Positions 1-12,573 of a stretch of 64,000 bases of DNA are shown piece after piece. The notes under the pieces are model-generated. The model was given only the letters and a program-made list of their open reading frames with translations, ran no database searches and was not told where the DNA came from. The first letter of the stretch is position 1. Each line of letters opens with the position of its first letter. Source of the stretch: Hypomyces perniciosus (Eukaryota > Ascomycota > Sordariomycetes > Hypocreales > Hypocreaceae); contig SPDT01000001.1 of assembly GCA_008477525.1 (NCBI GenBank), positions 3,100,001 through 3,164,000 of the forward strand, in the 5' to 3' direction. A program made the position numbers and the translations under genes.

Positions 1-2173
1 GACGGACAACTCGAGAGACCGAGCTCTTCATCTGTATTACCATGTACAATGAGGATGAAATCGGCTTCACAAGGACAATGCATGCCGTAATGAAGAACAT
101 TTCCCACTTCTGCTCCCGATCTCGTTCCCGTACTTGGGGCGAGAATGGCTGGCAGAAGATTGTTGTCTGCATTATCTCCGATGGTCGCGAGAAGATTCAT
201 CCACGAACTCTCGACGCCCTGGCCGCTATGGGTGTGTATCAACATGGTATCGCCAAGAACTTTGTCAACAACCGAGCTGTGCAAGCTCACGTCTATGAGT
301 ATACAACGCAAGTTTCCCTTGACGCGGATCTTAAATTCAAGGGGGCGGAGAAGGGAATTGTGCCGTGCCAGATTATTTTCTGTCTCAAGGAGAAGAATCA
401 ACGCAAGCTCAATTCTCACCGCTGGTTCTTCAATGCGTTTGGCAAAGCCTTGAATCCAAACGTCTGTATCCTTCTGGATGTGGGAACGCGTCCTGGAGGA
501 AACTCACTCTATCATCTGTGGAAGGCCTTCGATACCGATTCAAATGTTGCCGGAGCTTGTGGTGAGATTAAGGCCATGAAGGGCAAATACGGATCGTATC
601 TCCTCAATCCTTTGGTTGCATCTCAGAATTTTGAGTACAAAATGTCCAATATCCTCGACAAGCCGCTAGAGTCGGTTTTTGGGTACATCACCGTGTTGCC
701 GGGTGCACTCAGTGCCTACCGTTATCACGCCCTGCAGAATGACGAGACGGGACATGGGCCATTGAGTCAGTACTTCAAGGGGGAGACGCTCCATGGTCAG
801 CATGCGGACGTGTTCACAGCCAACATGTATCTGGCTGAGGATCGTATCCTCTGTTGGGAACTGGTCGCTAAACGAGGAGAGCGGTGGGTGCTGAAATACG
901 TCAAGGGCTGCACTGGCGAAACCGACGTTCCTGGTAAGTCCCGTCCACCTTGCTGTGTATCCACAGAATTGAAGCTAATAACATGATAGATTCCGTACCC
1001 GAGTTCATCTCGCAACGCCGAAGATGGCTCAACGGCGCCTTCTTCGCCGCTGTCTACTCTCTTGTCCAGTTCCGCCAGATTTTGCAAACAGATCACACCT
1101 TTGCTCGGAAGGTGCTCTTGTACATGGAATTTGTCTATCAGCTTGTTCAGCTATTATTTACATATTTCTCGCTGGCCAACTTCTACCTCGCTTTCTACTT
1201 CGTCGCTGGTGGTCTCGCTGACGAGAGAGTTGACCCGTTTGGTCACAACATCGGCAACGTCATCTTCATCATCTTGAGATACACGTGTATCCTCCTCATC
1301 GCAACACAATTTATCTTATCCCTGGGAAATCGACCTCAGGGAGCAAGAAAATTGTATTTGGGCAGCATGGTCATTTACAGCATCATCATGGTTTACACGA
1401 CCTTTGCTATCTTCTACATTGTCGTGAGACAACTCACTGAGAAGGACGGTGGTTTCAAACCTGAACTCGGTAACAACGTTTTCACTAATCTCATCGTCTC
1501 CATGGCTTCAACTGTTGGCCTGTACTTCCTCATGTCGTTTTTGTACCTCGACCCGTGGCATATGTTCACCTCAGCAGCGCAGTACTTCCTCCTGTTGCCA
1601 AGTTACATCTGTACTTTGCAGGTTTACGCCTTCTGCAACACGCACGATGTTACTTGGGGTACCAAGGGTGACAATGTTATGAAGACGGACCTGGGTGGTG
1701 CTGTTGGCAAGGGTGAGACTGTCGAACTAGAAATGCCAAGCGAGCAGCTTGATATTGACAGTGGCTACGATGAGGCCCTCCGCAACTTGCGTGACCGGGT
1801 TGAGGTTCCCGAGCGGCCCGTCAGCGAAGCACAGATGCAGGAGGATTACTACAAGAGCGTCCGAACGTACATGGTTGTCTCGTGGATGGTGCTAAACGGT
1901 ATCCTCGCCATGGCTGTGTCCGAGGTTTACAGCAACAAGGGCATTGGCGACAACTTTTACCTGCGCTTCCTCCTGTGGAGTGTGGCTGCCCTGGCCGTAT
2001 TCCGTGCCATAGGCTCCACTGCGTTTGCTGTCATCAACGTGGTTAACCTAGTAGTTGAAGGCAGGATACGCATGAGTCTCAAGATGCCCAGCTGGATGGG
2101 TGGCGTGGGAGACAAGTTGAGTGAGACTATGAGCAGTGTAGGGAGCAGCATAAGCAGCACCCTCAGCCGTTAA
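1..2173 (+). CDS. Chitin synthase, class I/II type (5' partial)
   Basis: Integral membrane glycosyltransferase that polymerises GlcNAc from UDP-GlcNAc into cell-wall chitin. The reading frame is open from base 3, reading [18 protein letters not shown], so the true start lies left of the window and the ATG at 42 is internal. Exons are 3-933 and 990-2173, joined by a 56-nt intron (donor GTAAGT, acceptor TAG). The visible part is 704 residues. Hallmarks are MYNED, the [13 protein letters not shown] region, [10 protein letters not shown] and the catalytic QRRRW motif just after the intron, followed by several hydrophobic segments and a conserved cytoplasmic stretch containing [12 protein letters not shown]. 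The MYNED...WQKIVVCI and [13 protein letters not shown] contexts resemble Chs1/Chs2 of yeast rather than class III enzymes. I cannot separate class I from class II with certainty without the N-terminus. The gene is convergent with MET5. Confidence 0.95.
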
Positions 2174-2693
2174 TGAGCTTGAATGGGGGGCTGTAATTGT
2201 TTTCATTTGCCTTTCATTTGTCCATTTCATGCCACGCATCATACAGGCAGGACGGGCGGGATTCATCTGGATTGGTTTGATTGCTTGCGTATTCTTTCAC
2301 GGTGCAAAACTGTTCATCATGTTGGTGCTATGTACGATGAATGTATATAATGAACGAGCTTGATGGTTGATGATGCTAATATGAGCATCTTGATGTTGAT
2401 GTTGATGCTTGATTAACAGTGGAGTTTGGGAATAATAAAATCAACATTTGCATGAGAATGATGAAGATCCTGTCTATCTATACCAGTAGGAAAGTGTCTC
2501 AAGTGGAAGCGTCTCGTAGTTCCCGTTCGGTGCCTGTCGACGAGGCAGTGATTATTAATTCAGAGAATGGAAACATTTACTCGCTTTATAACATCATTTC
2601 ATTGTCATTTTTAATACAGAAAATGCCCCCAATCACAACGCCAACCTAGGTTACCCAAACATGTCTTTCATCTTCATGCCCGTTGTTGCTCTT
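2174..2693. other. Intergenic, convergent 3' regions
   Basis: This 520-bp stretch separates the 3' ends of the chitin synthase and MET5. It is AT-rich and holds short degenerate TGATGT/TGATGC repeats around 2360-2415. I see no supported gene in it. It should contain both polyadenylation regions. Confidence 0.6.
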
Positions 2694-5600
2694 TTACTCC
2701 ACATCGGATTCTTCCTCCGCAACCTACATCGTCAAATATTAGCTTCCTTGAATTACCTTCTAGTCAGGGGAGAATGCGGAGGACTTACATTGTCGTGGAA
2801 GTTTTGTCCATCCGTCGTCTCATTAATGATGCCTACCCGAATGCAAAAATCACCAAACTTCTCGCCTTCTAGCCTCTCCAGCGAGTAGCGCTTCAGCAGG
2901 GGCTTCATGATGGCGAGGATCTCATCCTCCTTGATGCTGGAGCGGTATAGTTTATTCAGTCGCTGGCCGTGGTAGCCGCCGCCCAGGTACATGTTATACG
3001 CGCCGAAGGCTTTTCCGACAAAGGCGACTTCAGCGAGCCAGGGCCGCGCACAGCCGTTGGGGCAGCCGGTCATGCGCATGACGATGGAGTCCTGGCGCAG
3101 GCCGCTTTCTTCCAGGCATGATTCAAGCTTGGAGATGAGCACGGGGAGGTAGCGCTCGGATTCGGCCATGGCGAGGCCACAGGTGGGGAAGGCAACGCAG
3201 GCGGAGGAGCTGAGACGGAGGCCGGAGAACTGGATGTTGTCGAGCTTGTACTTCTTCATCAACTCCTTCAGGGCCGGGACATCGTCGTCGTGGGCGTTGC
3301 TGAGGATGAGGTGCTGGTTACCTGTCAAGCGGAACTCGCCCTTGTGAACCTGGGCAATCTCCCGCAGGCCCGTCTTCATCTGGAAGTCGGGGGTATCTTC
3401 TATACGTCCATTCTCGATGAAGAATGTGAAGTGGTTCAAGCCTGTCTCGTCCTTCTGCCAGCCGAAGGTGTCGATGTTACTCTTGAACTCGAAATGTCGT
3501 TGCTTTTCGAATTTCTGTCCCCACAGCTCCTCAACCTTGCCGATGAACACGTCCAGGCCCATGTCATCAATGGTGTACTTGAGACGCGCGTGCTTGCGGT
3601 TCTTGCGATCGCCGTGGTCACGTTGGACAAGCATAATCTTCTCGCAGGCAATGTGAACTTGCTCCTTTGCGCAGTAACCAAACATGCGGCCGGTTTGGGG
3701 GTATGTCTTCTTGTTGTTGTGAGTTGCACCCATACCACCTCCCGCCAGCACGTTGAAGCCTTCCAAGTTGCCGTCCTCACCCTTGATGGCGATCAAGCCA
3801 ATATCGTGGGCGTAGACATCAGTGTCGTTGTGGGGAGGAATAGCGATTGTAATCTTGAATTTACGAGGCAGGTAAGTAGGACCGTACAGAGGCTCAAAGT
3901 CTTGGATCGCATCGCCAGCAACCTGGGTCTTCTTGTCGTCCTCATCGGCGATCCAAATCTCGTGGTATGCGGTCGTGGAGGGAAGCAGATGGTCGCTGAT
4001 CTTCTGAGAGTAGGAGTAAACGTCGCGGTGATAGCTGGATTGGGTGGGGAGAGAGCTACACATGACGTTCCGGTTCACGTCACCACAGGCAGCGATGGTG
4101 GTCAAAAGGGCTCGGTTGATAGCCTGCATAGCGGGCCGCAGCTTGCCCTTCACAACGCCGTGGAACTGGAAGGTCTGTCTTGTGGTGAGCTTCATCGTCT
4201 CGTTACCCAGAGTGGTGCTGATGTCGTCCATCTGTATCCATTGCTGAGGCGTAGCAATTCCACCCGGCAGTCTGCATCGAATCATGAAGGAATACGCTGG
4301 CTCTAAGCCCTGAGCCTTCCTCTCATCGCGAACATCGCGGTCATCCTGCATGTAGGTACCGTGGAACTTGGTCAATTGCTGGTCAGCAGCTGAGATGGCT
4401 CCAGTTGATGTGTCCTTCAGACCCTCCATGATGGTACCTCGGAGGTAGTTCGATTCAATCTTGATATCCTCATTAGTGATCGGCGGTGGCTCTTCCGGTA
4501 GACCATCGACTTGGTCCACGCCGAGTGCTTGCCAAACCTTGGGCTCCCACTCTTGATATCCAGTTTGGAAGCCATCAGGATCTTGATCATCTCCAAGTCC
4601 AACATCAACGAATCGCTTGCCTCCAAGATTGCCTAGCACTCTGTCGAGGTCCTTCGCAGGTTTGTTGTAGTAGATCCTGTCCTCTTTCCGTGGCCAGTAA
4701 TGGCTATCTCCCAAACCAAAGATGGAATAGTTGACCGTGGCGAGATCGAAATCGGTATTGTCCTTGACGGCGTCCCAGAAGGGGAGACCGTTTTGAGGGA
4801 ACTCTCCCTGGCCAGCCGTTGAGGTGATGAAAACGATGTTTTCCTCACTTGGCAAATCTTCAACTGGATAATCCTCCATGGCCAACACGGTCGTCTTCAG
4901 TCCGCGAGCTCTACCCCTGTTGCCCAGACGCTTAGCCACTGTGCTAGCATTGCCGTTGTCAGACGCGAAAAGAATGGTAAGAGGAGCACCTAGCAGTCCT
5001 TCCAGAAGCTGACTATAAGCATCCTTTGCTCTTCTCTTCTGGGCTGCCCGGACTTCAGTTCCAAAGTCTTGGCCCAAGTTTGAAGCAAATTTGGGCTCCT
5101 TGTTCATGAGTTGGGTCAACTGGTTGTCCCTGGCCAGGAAAGCCTTCAACTCTTGCTTGATCAGTTCGGAGTCAAGGGAGAAGCTCGGGTCGCCCTTTTC
5201 TGCGTTGTCGGGATTCCATCGATAGAGCGGCCAGTATCCGGTGTCCACAGCCTTCTTTGTCTCCTGCAAGACGGTCAGGGGCGAGTCGGTCTCACCAAAG
5301 TAGGGTAAGTAGGCCAGAACAACAGAAGGACCGTTGAACTTGTCCGCCTCTAGCAATGCCTGTAGAACCTGGGTATACGAACTGTAAACTGCAGTTGAAG
5401 CCACATAGACATTGCCAAAGTTCATAGCATACAGACCAATATCCTTCTTTCTCCGATTAGCGTCAGCGGCGGCCTTCTCAGAGTAAGGGGTTGAGTCGAT
5501 GATTAGCATGTTGACATTCTCTCCGGAAGCAAGGACATGGTGAACACCAGAGTTTCCAAGGTCGTAGGCCCAAGCATCCGAGCCCATTAGCCAAAGTGAC

Positions 5601-7505
5601 TCCTTTCGGAATAAGCCGCGGTTGGATAGAAGCTTCTGCGCAACGGACGATCCATCTTCTTCCAACTTGGCGATGACCTCGTCGGCAATTTCGTTAGATT
5701 TCGCTTGATCATCGGAGTTCACGGCCCATCGCGCCAACCAGCTCTTGGGGGCGTCGGAAGCCAACTCAGAGCTACTCGCTGCCTGCTTAACGTCGGCAAT
5801 GAACTTGGCTCGCAACTCCTTCCGGGCCAAGAGAGATCCAAATCCGAATTCGGGGCTTGCAGATACAGTGGAAGAAATACCAGCATTCTGTGACTCCAGT
5901 GCGTTGGCAATGTAGGTCCTCGTTCCGAAAAGTTGGTCGAGGATCTTGGAGTATGCGGTCTCCAGCTTTGGGGTCTCCAGGGTGTAGTTGGTAGACTCAG
6001 TCGGGGCCTCCTTAACGCCAACCTCGAGGTTCTGGAGAGGCTTCTCAGAGGTGAGATTATGAACAACACCACGGAGGGCCTGAGCTGTAGCCTCCGGCGC
6101 TATGTAGCCCAATTGGTAGCCAACGATGGACTCGACGCCTCCAGGGCCGCTCTTGACAGATGATAGAACATCAATCAGTAAGGGACCCCACTTTGTAGTC
6201 TTCCTGTGAATCTGCTCTAGCACGGCAATCCTCTTGACAGACCTGGGGATGTTCTCAACGAGTCGAGAGCCGATCCAGGGTCGGTATAAGCGAGGTGTGA
6301 GAATACCAGCGTTGGCAAAGATCTCGTCAGGCTTCGCCTTATCGATGGCCTCGGCGAAAGCACCAGTATCGGAGCCGAAAACAAAGAGGCAGTTCTCGGC
6401 ATTGGGTGGTCCCGTGTACTCAAAGGCTTTGTACTGCCTTCCAAGAGCAGCATTTAATTGCGTCCAGATCCGCGAAGCACACACATAGACATCTTCCGAT
6501 GTTACTCGAGGCGGCGCAGCTTCAACGGTGGTGGCAACGGATGACAGCCCTGTGGGTGTGCTGGCATTGCTGACCTGGCTGGACTTCACAGATGCGACAG
6601 ACGCTGCTTTCGATGTGATGGCGCTTGCCAGTGGCTGAATACCGCCGACTTTGTCAGACTCGTTAGTAACGACAGTGTCCTGACGGTCTGAGGAAACGGC
6701 AACATGGCCATCGTCGGTGTAGAGACCTGATGCTGAGATGCTGCCGGCTTGAAACCTCCTGACGGTCTCAATATCCAAGACAGCTCTAACAACGGAGTAG
6801 TCCTCGAGGCCAATGGGTTCATCATGGGCAGATGTGTCTGGTGAGAAGAAGTGGATGACAGCCTTGCCAGTGCGCAAAGCCAAGGCATGTGCCGTGATGG
6901 CCATGTCCTGTGCCTCCTGGAGGGTCTCGGACTGGACGAATGTCCATCCTGAATTCCTTATTGAGGTGATGACAGAGTAGTCGGCAAAGCCGCGGGGCTG
7001 AAGGGACACGTGAAGGACAACAGGGTAGTTGACGAGCTTGTAGAGGTGAGAGATGGAGGGCAGGAGGATGGAGGAGGTAGTGGTGATGGAGACAAGCTTC
7101 CCTGATCGGATAGGGGCAAAGACAGATAGCAAGGGATCTGTGTTGTGACGAATGTATTGTATCTGTAAGCAAATTAGTGATCTGGAGACGAAGTCACGTT
7201 GTTTCGGATTGTCGGTGGACTAGGTTCGGGTCGTCGTTGTTTTTGACTTACATCCGGGACTGCTTCTTCCGAAGCCGCAACAATGCCCCGGTCTTTACGA
7301 CTAGCAAATCGCTTGAGATGCGAGGAGAATTCAGAGTCCGTGGCCAGTGAAGGCTGTACAGAGATGACTACATCGCTGGCCAGGTAGGCGATTCTCGCAG
7401 CTGAAGCAAGATGTCAGCCAATTCGACACAAAAGTTAATATTTAGACTCTGTACGGAGTACATACCAGCCTCTTCAGGCGTGCGAATCAAGACGGATGCC
7501 GCCAT
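2694..7505 (-). CDS. MET5: Sulfite reductase [NADPH] beta (hemoprotein) subunit
   Basis: Reduces sulfite to sulfide in the cytosolic assimilatory sulfate pathway, together with the flavoprotein alpha subunit. Four exons in transcript order: 7505-7466, 7400-7252, 7162-2789 and 2723-2694, giving 1530 residues, the usual length for fungal Met5. The N-terminus reads EEAAARIAYLASDVV across intron 1. Order of domains: an N-terminal pyruvate:ferredoxin-oxidoreductase-like region, a flavodoxin-like domain (LFASDNGNASTVAKR), then the sulfite/nitrite reductase ferredoxin-like and siroheme/4Fe-4S repeats. The Cys ligands are in CVAFPTCGLAMAE (about residue 1384) and MTGCPNGCARPW (about residue 1427). 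The last coding exon is only 30 nt and adds an acidic tail, VAEEESDVE. Intron 1 contains a perfect copy of the dispersed 11-mer GTACGGAGTAC. An ACACGTGT E-box lies about 95 bp upstream of the ATG. Confidence 0.95.
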
Positions 7506-8295
7506 CCTGTCGTCTCCCAGCGGACCAGGCAAAGACTACACAATGTTTGGAAGATTGAAAAGGATGGAAGGGTCATGGAACGAAGGGCGAGATGCGAGAC
7601 ACGTGTGGGTTATAACAAGGCTTGCCTCTCCCAGATCCGTCTGCACTTCCTTTCTCCAACCAGCCAGCTAACAAGGCCCAAAACCCAACTCGCTCTTACA
7701 TTGGCTCCACCGTGGCCATGGTCAATGGAGGGTTGCTTCAGCCAAATTTCTATTCCCCGCAGAAGCCCGAGTTTTTGAGGATTGCGTGATCGCTTAGCGC
7801 TTGGAGGGAGGTCTGCACATGCTGCGCGGGCGCCACTCGCGATAGGACGCCGGCGATGACGAAATCGCCTTCTGACAAATCCCTGTCGTCAGATTGGCTT
7901 CTAGGGGCGATCATGAATGAATACGAAGAAAAATGTATGGAACTCCATGCTGCTATGCTTCTAAATACTAGGTAATAAATACAAATATGCTCGATATATC
8001 AATACTCCTGCTTTGCAATCCTCCATCAGATTCTAATCAAAGTGTCCGCGGTTCCTGCAGACCACACATGTCATCCATCCGCGCCGTCATGGACTACCCA
8101 ATCCGTCCTTTGGCTGGGGGACCGACCCATGGGCCAATCCTTGGGCAGCCCTCCCTCCGACTTCCGTCTCCATCAAACGGACCACCGACGAACCGATCGC
8201 CAACAAGCAGACCCGTCAAAGCCCCGAATGCCGCACGACCGGCCCACCAAGCTCATCACGTAACCGGTTCCGCACCAATATTATTAACCGTATAT
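7506..8295. other. Intergenic between MET5 5' end and KEI1 3' end
   Basis: 790 bp with no supported gene. Apart from the E-box at 7599-7606 I see no clear structure. Reading frames around 7987-8367 are Pro/Ser-rich, lack any recognisable domain and overlap the KEI1 terminus in antisense. This stretch should contain the MET5 promoter and the KEI1 3' UTR. Confidence 0.5.
7599..7606. promoter_or_regulatory. ACACGTGT palindrome (E-box) upstream of MET5
   Basis: A perfect 8-bp palindrome centred on CACGTG lies about 95 bp upstream of the MET5 start codon. In yeast, CACGTG is bound by Cbf1, which recruits the Met4 complex to sulfur genes. The filamentous-fungal regulator (CYS3/MetR) prefers ATGRYRYCAT, which I did not find here. 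The sequence is seen directly; its role is inferred. Confidence 0.4.
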
Positions 8296-9234
8296 TTAAT
8301 GCCCGCGCTCGTGACCGCCAAAAATATTGTGTTTGCGGCCTTTTTCCCACTCAGTCACAGATTGTGATACGTGGGGCTGCGATCGCGTCATCGCAACCCC
8401 CGCCAATGTTCCCACCGAACTCGGCTTGCGGCTGGGGCCATCTGTCCAGTCTCCCATGTCGGGGTAGTCCATCCAGTAACCACGTCCAAGAGACATCATC
8501 AACCGGCCCAGCTGTCCCTTTCGACCATCGCCATCAGGAAGATCAGTCGCAAACGGTCCTACCTCATCGTCCACTCCGGGTCCTTCGAGAATCATCAGTT
8601 GCATGTACTTTTGCAGCACTTGTTGGGCAAATGCCATTATCACCACGGTGAAGTAAACTCGAATCAGAGTCAGCCCGATGATGAAAACTATGCTCGCCGC
8701 GGTCTCCTGGGGAACAACGGCCCCATGCACTGCCGCCTCTTGCCGGATTCCTTCGATGCCCTGCGCGACAATATCGGACAAGCTGGCCGGCTCGGATTCA
8801 GACTCTGTCGCTGCGGTCGCGAAATACCAGTCAACCCCAAAAGCTGCTGTGTAAGCGCAAGTAGCGACCGTGTCGATCAAGTATAGCCATGCTAGAGACA
8901 AACATTCGAACGGACTTTGTTTCCGGATGTGCGGAATGAGGTAGATGAGGATGGCGAGCACCACGAGCGAGTAGACATACGTCGTCAGCTGAAGAAGCGA
9001 CAGCTGATATCCGGTGAGAATAGCCAGGAGACCATAAACACCCGTGACCTTGTTGAAGACAAGCGCAAGCGATACCAATTCCGCTCCCGTCTGAAGACCG
9101 ATGAGGCCAAAGAGGCTCTGATAGCGACGTCAGCGCTCGCTGCCCTTTCACTTCACTTCACGGCTAGTACCACCCCTGCCTGTCCCTACCTTTGGGCGGG
9201 GCATCCGCAAATATGACCTTGTAAACTTGGACAT
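8296..9234 (-). CDS. KEI1: Inositolphosphorylceramide synthase subunit Kei1
   Basis: Regulatory partner of Aur1 in the Golgi, required for fungal inositolphosphorylceramide synthesis. Exons are 9234-9190 and 9117-8296, with a 72-nt intron (donor GTAGGG, acceptor CAG). The protein is 288 residues and starts MSKFTRSYLRMPRPKS, followed by the family signature LFGLIGLQTGAELVSL. Hydrophobic segments follow at VYGLLAILTGYQL, YVYSLVVLAILIYLI, the WLYLIDTVATCAYTAAF region, and a long one ending in FTVVIMAFAQQVLQKY. The tail is hydrophilic, with YWMDYPDMGDW. The start was chosen because splicing exon 1 restores the conserved N-terminal PRPKSLFGL region. The gene is divergent from the ribose-5-phosphate isomerase gene. 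Confidence 0.9.
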
Positions 9235-9688
9235 TGTGATGTGATGCACGCCAACAACTCCTTGACTTTGAAGCTGCTTTTCAACAACTGAGATGCGAAA
9301 TCAGAGCGCTGCTACGCGGTGAAAACGGGAGAAGCACAAGACATTCGGAACGGCGGAGATGACGCACCTTGGCGCCCAGCCCTTGAGTCGCCCTTGAACA
9401 CCCCGATAGACCGTCGATGGCTGTACCACGTGATTTTCACGTGACACAACCATTCGGAACGCATGGCTAGGTAAGACGGACAAGGTCAGAACTGGCCATA
9501 ACGTCATCAAGTCTCTATCATCTCCGTACATACATGCAACACGACGTCCAATTAGGTATATGATCATCCTATAAACAGTTGATCCAGTAAAAAATATTGT
9601 ATGATCAACTACTTGCATCCATTTTTGTCTCCAATCTTTTGTCTGTTGTTGCGGTATATATCTACAGGTACCTGCCGGTCTGTTCCGG
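9235..9688. promoter_or_regulatory. Divergent promoter region KEI1 / RKI1
   Basis: 454 bp between two head-to-head genes, so it should serve both. It includes an AT-rich stretch near 9570-9610 with TATAAACAG and AAAAAATATTGTATG, which could act as core promoter for the rightward gene. I found no well-defined factor site. Confidence 0.4.
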
Positions 9689-10842
9689 ATGAGGAGTTTC
9701 TTCGTCTCATACAGAGCCAAAAGCTTCTCAGCCTTCAGTAGAGCCACAACAATCCAGACTCAACTCCCCGCCTTCGCCAGGGCTTCCAGACCACCCCCCT
9801 CTTCAAACAGGAACACAGATTCTCACAGGCTTACATCTCCGAGACACAATCGCATCCAAGTCTCATACCAGGCACGGGGATCATTACCCTATACCAATAG
9901 CTTCAGGATCAGGCAGACATCAACTCGCACAATGGCCACAGCAGCATCCAACTCAGCGGCTATAATTGAGTCCGCAAAGAAGGCAGCTGCCTTCCAGGCT
10001 GTCGAGGATCACCTCCAACCTACGGACCGGTTCGTCGGCATCGGATCCGGCAGCACCGTCGTTTACGTGGTTGAAGCCATTGCTGCTAAAGGCCCAGCCT
10101 TTTACTCCAACATGACCTTTATTCCCACGGGAAGCCAATCCAAGGGCCTCATCCGCGCAGCAGGACTGAACCTCTGTAACTTAGACGAGCGCCCCCTCGT
10201 GAACGGCGCTGCCGTTGCTCTGGACGTCGCCTTTGACGGCGCAGATGAGGTCGATGAGCAGCTCAACCTTATCAAAGGCGGCGGCGCATGTCTCTTCCAG
10301 GAAAAATTAGTTGCAGTGGCAGCTAAAAAGTTCATTGCTGTGGCTGGTACGTTCAATCCCTACAAGATAGTGGAATTTTCATTTCTTATGAGAAACTAGA
10401 TTCTCGCAAACAATCCCCGCGGCTCTGCACCAAGTGGAAAACCATCCCTATCGAGGTTCTTCCTCTTGCAGCCCCAGATGTGCTCAGCCGCCTTAAGGCC
10501 ATGGGCTCACCCAACCCCGTCGTCCGATCTGGCCTGCCTAGCAAGGCCGGAGAGTGCGTGACGGACAATGGCATGTGGATCATTGACGCCCCTTTCCCAC
10601 CGCTGCTGCTGCCCAAGGATGTGACCGCCGAGGTGAACGGAACGGGCAAGGATGGTGTCTGGGAGGTGGGAAAGCTGGCTGAGGAGCTGGTCAAGCTTCC
10701 CGGTATCGTGGAGATCGGTCTGTTCTATGGCTTCAATGGTGCTCAAGCTGCGAGCCTGGGCAAGGAGCTCCAGGCGCAAAAGCCAATTGCAGCATATTTC
10801 GGCACGACCACCGGCGGAGTTGAGGTGCAAAGAGCAGCATAG
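9689..10842 (+). CDS. RKI1: Ribose-5-phosphate isomerase A
   Basis: Interconverts ribulose-5-phosphate and ribose-5-phosphate in the non-oxidative pentose phosphate pathway. Exons are 9689-10346 and 10400-10842, giving 366 residues from the first ATG. The RpiA fold is clear: VGIGSGSTV, the [12 protein letters not shown] segment, [22 protein letters not shown] and, after the intron, DSRKQSPRL and [10 protein letters not shown]. The conserved domain begins at the internal ATG at 9932 ([12 protein letters not shown]). The 81 residues before it are rich in Arg and Ser and almost free of acidic residues, starting [16 protein letters not shown]. That looks like a mitochondrial presequence or translated 5' leader; the cytosolic enzyme would be about 285 residues. 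The catalytic domain is certain. The start is not. Confidence 0.93.
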
Positions 10843-11160
10843 GCACATGAGGTATTTAGGACTTGCAAACAAAACAATACATGATGAAGAGTGACATGAT
10901 AAGCACAACACAGCCATTGGCCCCGAACGCGTAGTGCACCGAAAACCAACGCTTGATTTCTTTTAGCAAAGAGAATTAGTATATGTATAAACGATCGTAG
11001 GCTCGTTGTCCCCGTTGCAGGTATTATACAAGTCCCATGCACTCGCCAAGCTTGATATCCTGTCTCCGCGGGAGTGCACGGCGGCCCCGTGGCGACACTC
11101 AAGGGGTAGGACATGGTCGGGAATCCCCTGATAATCCAGACTCCATCGTCACCTCATGAC
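10843..11160. other. Intergenic, convergent 3' ends of RKI1 and YPT6
   Basis: 318 bp between two convergent stop codons. It contains one ACGCGT at 10927-10932 that is not in a promoter. No gene is visible here. Confidence 0.6.
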
Positions 11161-12114
<954 letters not shown>

Positions 12115-12573
12115 CGTTGCGGTTGTCGTGTGTGGTATTGCTGGTAGGGGGTTCGGGTTGGGTTGAATTGAGAGGCGATGGCGAGGATCTTCGTCGCTCC
12201 GGAGGCTTCGAAACGTGCGATTCTTTGTGATTGAGACTTGCGTGTGTGTTGTTTGTGCTCGAGGGTCTAAATCGCAGGCAGGCTCGGAAAGGAGGTGAAA
12301 ATGATGGTAGTAATCGAAGGTTGGCCGCCTATTTTGTATTGGCTTAGACACAGGAGGGAGAAGACGGGTCATAGTCGGTCGACGCCATCCAGCTTCAAAC
12401 CGTTCCTTACGTGGCCAGATTCGGCTTAGCGGGGTGAGCGGCATGGCTGGTGAGGGCTCCACTAAAAAATCTAGAGAAACTTTGGCTGATGATAGACAGC
12501 GAGTCCCCCCACAGTAAATTCCTCGATACTTGGACATTTCACCAACAGATCGTGCGGTAGGCCATTTGAAAAG
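12115..12573. promoter_or_regulatory. Divergent promoter region YPT6 / NOP53
   Basis: 459 bp shared by two genes starting away from each other. No specific regulatory site was recognised. A reading frame crossing it on the minus strand (to about 12537) has no domain content. Confidence 0.4.

Noticed and set aside
3290..4306. 338-codon open frame antisense to MET5
   Set aside because: It lies fully inside the conserved reductase exon on the other strand, has no recognisable domain, and its Leu/Val-rich composition follows from the codon use of MET5.
10927..10932. ACGCGT between RKI1 and YPT6
   Set aside because: It lies between convergent 3' ends, not in a promoter, so it is not counted as a cell-cycle element.
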